From: Cyanobacteriota bacterium
Lineage (GTDB): Bacteria; Cyanobacteriota; Vampirovibrionia; Vampirovibrionales; Vampirovibrionaceae
Direction: 5' to 3'
Assembly (NCBI GenBank): GCA_019751815.1
Contig: JAIEMW010000004.1
Location: forward strand, 849,933-913,932
DNA length: 64,000 nucleotides
Shown: one piece after another, positions 36,529-44,755 of the stretch
Position numbering within the stretch: position 1 is the first letter of the stretch
How the letters are laid out: each line of letters starts with the position of its first letter
Notes under the pieces: model-generated
What the model saw: only the letters and a program-made list of their open reading frames with translations
Told to the model about the DNA's origin: nothing
The model's database searches: none
Made by a program: the position numbers and the translations under genes

Positions 36529-36963
36529 TTACACCGGTCGAATTTTGCCTTCTGCGAGATCCACTCTCAGTTTAGCATCTTCGATTGGGGCAGTGATCGG
36601 GCCCACGAGTTGTGTTACCTTGGCCTCAAAATCCTCTTTGGTGAATGGTTTGGTGAGATAATTACTGGCCCCCGCCTGAATGGCACGAATCACATTGGCT
36701 TTTTCGCCTTCGGTGGTCACCATCAGAATCGGCGTTTTAATACCACCTGCACGAATTTCACTGACGGCATCAATTCCCAGTAAAACAGGCATATTCCAGT
36801 CCATAAAAATCAGGCTATACGCTTCTTTTGATGCCATGGTGACCGCTTCTCGCCCGTTTTCTGCTTGAAAAATTTGTGTTTCAATCGCGCCCATTTCCAT
36901 CAGGTAGCGGCTGATCACTTTGCGCATCACGCCCGCATCGTCAGCAATTAAAAAGGTCATCAT
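36529..36963 (-). CDS. cheY: CheY-like response regulator (distal copy)
   Basis: A 144-residue single receiver domain. Acid pocket DD at residues 8-9, phospho-acceptor Asp55 in FMDWNMP, the conserved Thr in MVTTEGEK and Lys in YLTKPF. A 20-residue C-terminal extension follows the receiver. It is one of two CheY copies that flank cheX in the same operon; they share DWNMPV, VTTE-EKANVI and IQAGA. It would carry the phosphate from CheA to the motility machine, either flagellar or pilus (no motor gene is in the window). Confidence 0.9.
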   Translation of the reverse strand: MMTFLIADDAGVMRKVISRYLMEMGAIETQIFQAENGREAVTMASKEAYSLIFMDWNMPVLLGIDAVSEIRAGGIKTPILMVTTEGEKANVIRAIQAGASNYLTKPFTKEDFEAKVTQLVGPITAPIEDAKLRVDLAEGKIRPV

Positions 36964-36980
36964 AAAATGTCGTTTCTTTT

Positions 36981-37487
36981 CTAAAATGTTTTAAAGGAGA
37001 CTTGTAAATTAAAAGTCTGCCCTTCGGCCTCAAATAACATCAGTAAATAGGGATTATTTTTGGGTCGCGTGGAGACGTGGTGCTTGGGACCTTGGATAAT
37101 GGTGGGAAGTGACAAGGTATAGAGCGTATTATTCTGCTCCGATAATTTGCTTTTGGTGTTGCCCGAAATCATATTGACCAGCTCCCCTACACCGTCACAG
37201 CGGTCTTCCACGCTCAGTTTATCTGGGGTAATGCCAATTAACCGTGAGACGATAATACTGGCCAGCTGCACCGGAAATGACAAAGCCAGCATGCCTTCTC
37301 CGTTGTGACCGGTGATATTGATAATGGCCGAAATATCACCGCACGGTTTATAGTCTGTTTGTGCTTTCACTTCCTTGCACTGTACCTCTGTAGAGGCAAT
37401 GGTAGACATCACATGCATGGTGGAGGCCACAACGGCATTGACCAAATTGGCATCCAGACTCGACTTATGAGAGGTTTCAATCGACAT
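36981..37487 (-). CDS. cheX: CheX-like CheY-P phosphatase
   Basis: A 168-residue protein of the CheC/CheX family. The catalytic ExxN motif is seen in GELVNMISGN (Glu and Asn), and GDISAIINITG precedes it as in CheX. One such motif points to CheX rather than CheC. CheX dephosphorylates CheY-P. Start ATG at 37487 has AGGAG seven bases upstream. The gene lies between two cheY genes, which fits its partner. Confidence 0.88.
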   Translation of the reverse strand: MSIETSHKSSLDANLVNAVVASTMHVMSTIASTEVQCKEVKAQTDYKPCGDISAIINITGHNGEGMLALSFPVQLASIIVSRLIGITPDKLSVEDRCDGVGELVNMISGNTKSKLSEQNNTLYTLSLPTIIQGPKHHVSTRPKNNPYLLMLFEAEGQTFNLQVSFKTF

Positions 37488-37523
37488 GGTGAATACTCCT
37501 ATTCTAATAATCTGATACCAACT

Positions 37524-37901
37524 CTAACTCACTCCCAGACCTAGGGTTTCCATCATTTTAACGATGAGATCCTCTTGCTGGAACGGTTTAGAAACATAAT
37601 TTTTGGCGCCCGCTTGGATGGCTTTAATCACATTGGCTTTTTCGGCTTCTGTAGTGACCATCATCACGGGGATATGCTGTGTGACCGGATTTTTTTTGAT
37701 CTCTAATAATGTCTCATACCCGTCTTTTACGGGCATATTCCAATCCAATAAAATCAAAGCCACTTCATTCACATGTACATTGAGAACTTCTAGACCCTCT
37801 TGACCATCGGCAGCCTCGATAAAATCATAGCCCAGTCGGTCGACTGCCCCGCGAATAATTTTGCGCATAATGCCCGAGTCATCAACAGATAAAATTTTCA
37901 T
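37524..37901 (-). CDS. cheY: CheY-like response regulator (proximal copy)
   Basis: A receiver-only protein of about 125 residues. VDD acid pocket near the start, phospho-acceptor Asp in LLDWNMPVKDG (residue 53 from this start), Thr in MVTTEAEK, Lys in YVSKPF. ATG at 37901 is preferred because GAGGG lies upstream at good spacing; an ATG at 37916 in frame adds five residues. Next to cheR and cheX in the operon. This copy has the usual CheY length, without a C-terminal extension. Confidence 0.92.
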   Translation of the reverse strand: MKILSVDDSGIMRKIIRGAVDRLGYDFIEAADGQEGLEVLNVHVNEVALILLDWNMPVKDGYETLLEIKKNPVTQHIPVMMVTTEAEKANVIKAIQAGAKNYVSKPFQQEDLIVKMMETLGLGVS

Positions 37902-37921
37902 AGGTGTAGCCCTCATATTCC

Positions 37922-38764
37922 TTAAGTAAGATGATATACATAGCCTCGTTCATACTGGTGTGCGGCAAAATCTTGACTGTAACCATTGATCGTTTCTGAA
38001 GCGCCGAGAAACAAATATCCAGGACGGTTCATCTGCATCGCGATTTTGTGAAAAACCTCTTTTTTAAAGTCGACTGAAAAGTAAATCGCGACATTTCTTA
38101 AAAATACCACATCAAAATGTCCGAGCATGCCCATATCGTTTTGAAGATTAAATTGTTGAAATTTAACCATCTGAGTAATCTCGGGATTGATCACAAAGGC
38201 ATTGCCTTGCTGCTTAAAATAGCGCTCCTGGTAGTCGCTTTTCATATTGCGCGACATCGCAATACTGTCGTAACGCGCAAGCCTTGCCAACATTAAAATA
38301 GAGGGAGAAATATCGGTAGCCAGAATTCTGGTCTTCTCTTTTAAAAATTGGTGCTCTGGATGTTTGCGGCAGTATTCATGAATGGTCATCGCAATGGAAT
38401 AAGGCTCTTGCCCTGAAGAACAGGCGGCGGACCAGATTGAAAGCTGATGTTGTTGATTGTTTTGAATGCGATTAGCTATCTCTGGTAATAAACTCGTTTC
38501 CAAAATTTGATACGGACTATCATCCCGAAACCACAGGGTTTCGTTGGTGGTCATCGCATCAATAATTTTTATTTTTAACTGTGGATCTTCTGCGTATTTA
38601 ACCTTATTATACAGTTCTAAATAACTGCCACATCCAGCTTCTAGTACCAATTTGGCAAGGCGGGTTTCAATCAGATATTGTTTGTCACTCCCCACTGCAA
38701 TGCCGCAATGGGCTTCAATAAATTCTCTTAGTAAATCATACTCACTGACGCTTAATGTAAACAT
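37922..38764 (-). CDS. cheR: Chemotaxis protein methyltransferase CheR
   Basis: A 280-residue protein with the CheR N-terminal helical domain (IEAHCGIAVGSDKQYLIETRLAKL) and a SAM domain with IWSAACSSGQEPYSIAM, the diagnostic CheR motif; ILATDISP and VVFLRNVAIYF follow. It methylates glutamates of chemoreceptors such as the transducer at 46.7-49 kb. The start codon directly abuts the cheB stop. Confidence 0.96.
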   Translation of the reverse strand: MFTLSVSEYDLLREFIEAHCGIAVGSDKQYLIETRLAKLVLEAGCGSYLELYNKVKYAEDPQLKIKIIDAMTTNETLWFRDDSPYQILETSLLPEIANRIQNNQQHQLSIWSAACSSGQEPYSIAMTIHEYCRKHPEHQFLKEKTRILATDISPSILMLARLARYDSIAMSRNMKSDYQERYFKQQGNAFVINPEITQMVKFQQFNLQNDMGMLGHFDVVFLRNVAIYFSVDFKKEVFHKIAMQMNRPGYLFLGASETINGYSQDFAAHQYERGYVYHLT

Positions 38765-39961
38765 CTATCCCCCTCCTAAGCTATGAGTCGTTTCAAGAAT
38801 ATGGGCAGAAAGAGTTCTGGCCATTTCATTGAGTGAAACGCTTTGATCTGAAAGTCCCCAATCATCGATTTGTTTTGGCATCCCGTAAACAACACAGCTT
38901 TCAGCACTTTGGGTGATGCAATACCCATTGGCTTCTTTAATGGCTTTGACACCCAAGGCACCGTCCGATCCCATGCCGGTCATGATCAGACTCAAAATAT
39001 TTTCATGATAAATTGGGACCAATGAGCGAAATAGAACATCGACAGAAGGCCTACAGCTATTTTCAGCGATATCTTGATTCAGGCTTATTTGCACGGCTTG
39101 TGATTTTTTTTCAGCCACCATATGGAAATTGCCGGGTGCTATATAAACAGTATTGATTTCAACCGTTTCCCCATGTTCCGCTTCTTTGACAGTGAGGCGG
39201 CATTTCTGATTTAAACTTTTTGCCAGTGATGCCGTAAACACGGCCGGCATGTGCTGGACAATAAAAATAGGTACACCTAAATCACCAGGGAGCTCTGGGA
39301 GCATCTCGCTTAGTGCATTAGGCCCGCCAGTGGAGACCCCAATCGCCAGGGCTTTAAATTGTCTTTTAAGGCTCGTTCTGGATTTTGTGCGAACGGATAC
39401 ATCCCGTTGAGCAGGAGTTATAAGCGGCGTTGTTTTATTCTCTATGGGCACTTTAGGTAGAAGTTTGGGTAATGCTTGTGTTAAAACGGCGCTATTTTGC
39501 GTTGATAATGCAGCCAACTTGCGTTTATTTTTTTGATACGAAATACTGGTAATCACCGTATTAAGACGCTCTTGTAAGAGTTTCATATTTTTTTCCGCAG
39601 ACACTTCATCGGGTTTTACGATAAAATCTTTGGCCCCTCGATTTAAAGCGGCAATGGTGAGATCTGCCGTGCTGGGATTCGGACTGCTGATCATCACCAC
39701 AAAGAGATCTGGATGGATGGAAAGTAAATGATTGAGTGTTTCCATCCCGTTCATCACTGGCATTTCGACATCCAGCAATATCAGATCGACGGGCGTTTCT
39801 TTGATAAATTCAATGGCCATTGACCCATTGGCTGTTGTGCCTTCTAGGGTCACTTTAGGAAATTGTTTCACAACGTTTGATAAAATCATCCGGTACGTAC
39901 TGGTATCGTCCACAATCAGGACGCGAATCAGATCGCTGGGTGTTGGGTTTTGTGTACTCAT
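38765..39961 (-). CDS. cheB: Chemotaxis response regulator protein-glutamate methylesterase CheB
   Basis: A 398-residue protein. Receiver domain with phospho-acceptor Asp64 (LLDVEMPVMNG) and Lys in FIVKP; linker about 140-200; methylesterase domain with catalytic Ser210 (GVSTGGP), His237 (VQHMP) and Asp333 (MGSDG). Complete triad and normal length. Removes methyl groups from receptors, opposing CheR. Confidence 0.97.
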   Translation of the reverse strand: MSTQNPTPSDLIRVLIVDDTSTYRMILSNVVKQFPKVTLEGTTANGSMAIEFIKETPVDLILLDVEMPVMNGMETLNHLLSIHPDLFVVMISSPNPSTADLTIAALNRGAKDFIVKPDEVSAEKNMKLLQERLNTVITSISYQKNKRKLAALSTQNSAVLTQALPKLLPKVPIENKTTPLITPAQRDVSVRTKSRTSLKRQFKALAIGVSTGGPNALSEMLPELPGDLGVPIFIVQHMPAVFTASLAKSLNQKCRLTVKEAEHGETVEINTVYIAPGNFHMVAEKKSQAVQISLNQDIAENSCRPSVDVLFRSLVPIYHENILSLIMTGMGSDGALGVKAIKEANGYCITQSAESCVVYGMPKQIDDWGLSDQSVSLNEMARTLSAHILETTHSLGGG

Positions 39962-40017
39962 TTTTGTGTACTCATCTTAGTAGGCTCATTGTTATCAACT
40001 CATTTTTACAGACACCA

Positions 40018-40524
40018 CTACGTACTTTCAGTTAACGCAAAACACAGGTTGAGGATACTGGGCAGGTGGATGAGCGTAATTAATTCATTTTCAAGTTTAA
40101 TCACACCCGATAAGTATTTTGAGTCAATACCCCCCGTGTTGGAGGGAGAGGGGCCAATTTCATCGTCCTCAATGCTGACAACATCTCCGATAGAATCTAC
40201 CAAAAATCCAATTTTTTCTGGGATACTGATCGACTGATCTTCAGGGGGTAATTCCTCTCGAATATGAAGTTCATTCATTTCGGCATCCGTTTTAATAATC
40301 ATATTATGCACTAGTGGTGTGAGTTCTAAGGTCCCTTGACCAAGGCAATTTTTTAAATCAATCACGGTCACAATTTGACCACGCAGATTGACCAGGCCTC
40401 TAATATACTCAGGCGCATGGGGCACAGGAGTAAAATCAAGGTGCTGATTGATCTCACGGATAAATAAAATATCCAGCCCGTAGCGTTCATCGTTAATATT
40501 GAAAGTGGCAAAACTACGTATCAT
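40018..40524 (-). CDS. cheW: Chemotaxis coupling protein CheW
   Basis: A 168-residue CheW domain: FNINDERYGLDILFIREI, the conserved NLRGQIVTVIDLK block, and VDSIGDVVSI. A small acidic insertion (about residues 78-100) precedes the last part. Starts three bases after cheA, so the two are translationally coupled, and 56 bases before cheB. Confidence 0.95.
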   Translation of the reverse strand: MIRSFATFNINDERYGLDILFIREINQHLDFTPVPHAPEYIRGLVNLRGQIVTVIDLKNCLGQGTLELTPLVHNMIIKTDAEMNELHIREELPPEDQSISIPEKIGFLVDSIGDVVSIEDDEIGPSPSNTGGIDSKYLSGVIKLENELITLIHLPSILNLCFALTEST

Positions 40525-40527
40525 AAA

Positions 40528-43281
40528 CTAAGCTACTCCTACCAATATGCCAGATCGCTTGATCAGAAGTCCACAGTCAACAAACAGTGTGAGTTGACCT
40601 TGAACAATGGCTGAACCAATCAGCCCAGGCTCTCTTGAGAACGCATCATCGGGACTGATGGTGGTTTCGATGGTATCAATGATATTGGATACCAAAATAC
40701 CGACTTGACCCCCGTGATGTCCATTGGAGGCTTTTGGGATGATTAAATAGCCGGAATCTAGTTGGCTGGGGAAGGGTGAGACAGTTAAAAACTGATCTAA
40801 ACGAATAATGGAGAGGACGCGACCTTCGTACTGAATGACTTCAGTCCGGCCCATCCGCTCAATCTGATTCATCTGAATTTTTTCCAGACGCAACACTTCA
40901 CTGAGCGGGACAGCAAACACATCATCTTCTGCATTGTTAAACAATAGCAAGGTGCGTCTATTTTTAGCCTGTTCTAGTTCGGCGGCTCGTTCTTGTTCGA
41001 CGCGGGTTTTTTCGGCTTCCCTTTTTTCAAAGGAGAGTTTGGTATGACCCAAGATACCCGCAGGATCTAAAATCATGGCCACACGACCGTCTCCCATAAT
41101 CGTGGAACCTGAAAAGCATTTACACTCTTTGAGGTAACGAGACATGGGCTTTACTACAATTTCTTCGGTGTCTTTCATTTCATCGACAATCAGGCCAAAT
41201 TGGTGGGCGCCCACTTTTAAAATTAAAATATTATAGTCACTAAAAACACTCTGACGTTGATTATCTATGACCGCGTTTTCATTGTCATCATTAAAGTCGG
41301 ATACGGCAATTTGTGATCGTCGGTCTTCCCGTTGTGTTTTTGTTTTGGGATCAACATAGGTGCGTTTTAAGCCCAGAATATCGGCTAAATAAAGCAACGG
41401 CAATAGTTTTTCCCGAAGTCTCAGTACAGAGTTCGCGCCCACTTGTTTGATCATCTTGGGCGCATCTGCGGCTCGGACCCGAACCAGTTCAACCACGCTA
41501 ATTTGAGGCATCGCAAAACGATGATTGCTCACTTCAACTATGAGTGATGGAATAATGGCCAGTGTTAGTGGGAGCTGTAACAGAATGGTGGTCCCCTTAT
41601 TGGGGATGGTCTCAATTTTAATTTGACCGCCCAATTTGGTAATGTTGGTTTTAACCACGTCCATTCCAACCCCACGGCCGGAAATTTCAGAGATCTTCTC
41701 AGCCATCGAAAATCCGGGCAAGAAAATCATTTGCACCACTTCAGAAGGGCTCATTTTATCCAATTCTGACTTGGTGACTAATTCTTTATCCAGAGCCTTT
41801 TTCCCAATTTTTTCAGCGTCAATGCCACGGCCGTCATCCTGGATGGCAATGTGAATTTGCCCTTCAGAGTGATAGGCACTGAGCTGAATAATGCCTTTGG
41901 GTTTCTTCCCTTTAGACTCACGCTCAGCAGGCAACTCAATGGCATGATCGCAGGCGTTGCGAATTAAATGGGTGAGTGGATCGGAAAGACTTTCAATAAT
42001 GGATTTATCTAACTCGACGTCTTCACCTTGAAGGACAATGTCAATCTCTTTATCCAGTTGGCGGGCCATATCCCGAACGATTCTTGGGAATTTGTTAAAC
42101 ACGCTGCCAATCGGTTGCATCCGGGTTTGCATAATATGTTCTTGTAGCTGCGTGGTGATCAGGCTGACACTTTGTGCGATAGTATCTAGCCCGTCATTGC
42201 TGTGCTGTTCTTGGTTAATTTTGCGCATCAATTGATTGCGCGACAACACCATTTCGCCTGCGAGATCCATCAATTTATTTAGCAGATCGACTTTGACCCG
42301 AATGGTTTCAGAGGATTCAGAAGAACCCATCGAGGGTTTTTTAATGCGTTCAGCCGGAGTGTCAGTTTCTACAGAAGCTTCCTTCTTTGTCTGCTCGACT
42401 GAAGAATCCGGGGTCGATAATATTTTATTGAGGGCCTGGACCTGACTAGTGGCGGGTTCAGTTGCCGGTGCCGGGGCATCTAGATCGAAGGCGCGGACTT
42501 GCCCTCCAGGGAGATCCACTGCCATGGTGGCTAAATCAAACTCTAAAACAGAGGCGTACAGGATATAAATAAAAATATCTTCTTCAGGGTATGAAACCGT
42601 TTCGGTGATGCGACTGGTGTCCCAAACGACATCCAACATGGTCCCTACAGCTTCAATTTGTTCCAACAACTGTTGGAGTGAGCGTCCTTTGTGGTGCAGA
42701 TCGTTATTGAGCGAGACCAATAACGTGAAAATATTTTGCCCGTTTGACTTACAAGCCTTGACCACATCTTCATCTACCTGAAACGCTGGGACAAAGTTAA
42801 CGGGTAACTCCTCAGTGTGCGGAATTTTTTCTGGGGCAGGAATGTCTGAGGGCAAGTCTGATGCAGAAACTGTTTCTGATTTTTTTGCGGCATCTGGTTG
42901 GAGCAGTGCTTCGAGTTTCTCAATTTCATCACTACAATTTACCTGATCGCAATTGTGGACATCTTCCATCATCGCATTGAGCTTATCGACGCCGAGGAGT
43001 AACGGTTGCACCACGGTGGGACTGGGTTCCATGGTTTTATCGCGAACCATCATCAGGAGATTTTCCATCACGTGGCTCAGTTTTTTCAGGGCCTCAAAAC
43101 CAAAAAAGCCAGAAGCTCCTTTGATGCTATGGATGGCTCGAAAAATTCGGTTAATCACTTCAGCATCGGTATCTTTTCCGAGTTTTTCTAGCACCAGTAA
43201 GTCTGGTTCAATTGTAGAGAGGTGTTCACGGCTCTCAGTCACAAATTCTTGAATCAGCGATTCATCGCTGTAGCTTGTCAT
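40528..43281 (-). CDS. cheA: Chemotaxis histidine kinase CheA with two CheW-like domains
   Basis: A 917-residue kinase. HPt domain with phospho-accepting His51 (AIHSIKGASGFFG); a variable Pro/Ala-rich linker (about 140-310); dimerisation helix pair (VDLLNKLMDLAGEMVLSRNQL); ATPase with N-box LIRNACDHA (about residue 441), DDGRGID and GRGVGMD; then a CheW-like regulatory domain, and after a charged coiled coil (about 760-785) a second CheW-like domain (RRTLLLFNNAED ... YEGRVLSIIRLD). Ordinary CheA has one such domain and about 650 residues. First gene of the operon. It would bind receptors and phosphorylate both CheY copies and CheB. Confidence 0.95.
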   Translation of the reverse strand: MTSYSDESLIQEFVTESREHLSTIEPDLLVLEKLGKDTDAEVINRIFRAIHSIKGASGFFGFEALKKLSHVMENLLMMVRDKTMEPSPTVVQPLLLGVDKLNAMMEDVHNCDQVNCSDEIEKLEALLQPDAAKKSETVSASDLPSDIPAPEKIPHTEELPVNFVPAFQVDEDVVKACKSNGQNIFTLLVSLNNDLHHKGRSLQQLLEQIEAVGTMLDVVWDTSRITETVSYPEEDIFIYILYASVLEFDLATMAVDLPGGQVRAFDLDAPAPATEPATSQVQALNKILSTPDSSVEQTKKEASVETDTPAERIKKPSMGSSESSETIRVKVDLLNKLMDLAGEMVLSRNQLMRKINQEQHSNDGLDTIAQSVSLITTQLQEHIMQTRMQPIGSVFNKFPRIVRDMARQLDKEIDIVLQGEDVELDKSIIESLSDPLTHLIRNACDHAIELPAERESKGKKPKGIIQLSAYHSEGQIHIAIQDDGRGIDAEKIGKKALDKELVTKSELDKMSPSEVVQMIFLPGFSMAEKISEISGRGVGMDVVKTNITKLGGQIKIETIPNKGTTILLQLPLTLAIIPSLIVEVSNHRFAMPQISVVELVRVRAADAPKMIKQVGANSVLRLREKLLPLLYLADILGLKRTYVDPKTKTQREDRRSQIAVSDFNDDNENAVIDNQRQSVFSDYNILILKVGAHQFGLIVDEMKDTEEIVVKPMSRYLKECKCFSGSTIMGDGRVAMILDPAGILGHTKLSFEKREAEKTRVEQERAAELEQAKNRRTLLLFNNAEDDVFAVPLSEVLRLEKIQMNQIERMGRTEVIQYEGRVLSIIRLDQFLTVSPFPSQLDSGYLIIPKASNGHHGGQVGILVSNIIDTIETTISPDDAFSREPGLIGSAIVQGQLTLFVDCGLLIKRSGILVGVA

Positions 43282-43465
43282 TGCTTGTATACCCTATGCT
43301 TACTTCAATCAAACGCTTAAAGATTATCGTTTAAAAAATATCGCCTAAATTCGGATCGTCTTACAGAGCCACTTGGATGTTGTATCTGTATGATCATGTA
43401 ATCGAAAAAATGCTCCTTTTCTTTAGGGCTTCTGTTGGAAATTTCTATGAATCCGTAAGAAAGTA

Positions 43466-44755
43466 CTAGCTCAGTTTGACTAAGCTCTTGAGTAGTAAGG
43501 CATTGAGCCCGTATTGGAGAGAAAAACTATTTTTGTGTGCCCCTGTCTCATCCATACTGAGAGCCTTGTAGTACAACGTTTCCATTCTCGCCATGTGCGC
43601 ATCAAAATCGCCTAACTCTCTGGCAATCATGCCGCCTTGTCTGGCTCTTTCGTAGGCAGCACTTGGGTTTTGAAGTGTTTCGATAAGCGCGTTACCAAGG
43701 GCAGAGATGCCCGTGGCAAACTCCTTAAAATTTACCCTAATCCCTGTAGCTGTTTCAATTAGCCCGTTGTAAGCGGCGAGATCACTCACAATCACGGGGG
43801 TTTCGCAGGCCATTGCTTCTAATAGCGTCACAGGCATCCCGTCCGTTGAAGGAATAGAGACGACTACATCGGCCAAATTGTAGAGTTCTGGGAGCTGCTC
43901 TATTGGAACAGTATTGATCCAGCGAATGGCTTCTGACACACCTAGTTGGGCAGCCAAGGCATGGAGTGTCTCAACGTAAGCTTGTCTTTCAGGGGTATCT
44001 GCCTGGGTGTCTTTTAGGATAAAAACGGTATTAGGATAACGAGCGAGCACACTGGGAATGGCTTCAATCAACCGATCAATCTGGTACAGGGGGGCCATAA
44101 TACGAGGACTTAGTATAATATTGGCATCCAGAGGGATATTGAGGCGTTGCCGCCATTCTGCCAACACTGGATTATTCTTATCCGGATAGAATAACTGAAG
44201 ATTGGCGCCCAGTGTAATTAATTCTATGGGCGTATGGGTGCTTGCCAAGCCAGAAACCATCTTTTTTGCCGCCTGGCAGAGTTGATGCGACACCCCAGTG
44301 ACTAAATCGCAGACGTTCAAGCTCAGCTGATTGAGCCAATGGTCTCGCATCAGATGAAAGGGACTTCGGTAGTATTCGGGTAGCAGATCGATGTCATTGC
44401 CCAGTAAGGTAATCACTAAGGGGGGAAAGCCTTCACGGCAGGTTACTTTGGCCAGTGCGGCTGACCAGCCTCTTAGATACGAATAGAGGGCATGAACCAC
44501 ATCGGGCTTGCACTGTTGAATATAGGTTTGAATCTGCACGGCTCGTGCCTGAATCACATCGGCCTTGCGGGCCCGTTTGTTTTGCTTCAAAAGATCATCC
44601 CGTGTTGGTAAAAGCCAAACGGTAACGCCTTCTATCTGAGCAGGTTTGTCACTGAGGCAAAACACCGTGTGGCCCTGCAAAATAAAATAACGGAGCCAGC
44701 GCTGGGTATGAACATTGTCCGCATTGGCCACAAAGCACAGGCATCGCTTTTTCAT
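43466..44755 (-). CDS. GT4-type glycosyltransferase
   Basis: A GT-B fold glycosyltransferase of about 429 residues. The N-terminal half shows DVVHALYSYLRGWSAALA; the C-terminal half shows IILSPRIMAPLYQIDRLIEAI, LYNLADVVVSIPSTDGMPVTLLEAMACETPVIVSD, where the ExMACxxPV block and the acidic/Glu pair are those of GT4. ATG at 44755 overlaps the asparagine synthetase stop by four bases (ATGA) and is preferred over upstream codons. Pairing with AsnB is common in capsule/exopolysaccharide loci. Acceptor unknown. Confidence 0.88.
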   Translation of the reverse strand: MKKRCLCFVANADNVHTQRWLRYFILQGHTVFCLSDKPAQIEGVTVWLLPTRDDLLKQNKRARKADVIQARAVQIQTYIQQCKPDVVHALYSYLRGWSAALAKVTCREGFPPLVITLLGNDIDLLPEYYRSPFHLMRDHWLNQLSLNVCDLVTGVSHQLCQAAKKMVSGLASTHTPIELITLGANLQLFYPDKNNPVLAEWRQRLNIPLDANIILSPRIMAPLYQIDRLIEAIPSVLARYPNTVFILKDTQADTPERQAYVETLHALAAQLGVSEAIRWINTVPIEQLPELYNLADVVVSIPSTDGMPVTLLEAMACETPVIVSDLAAYNGLIETATGIRVNFKEFATGISALGNALIETLQNPSAAYERARQGGMIARELGDFDAHMARMETLYYKALSMDETGAHKNSFSLQYGLNALLLKSLVKLS

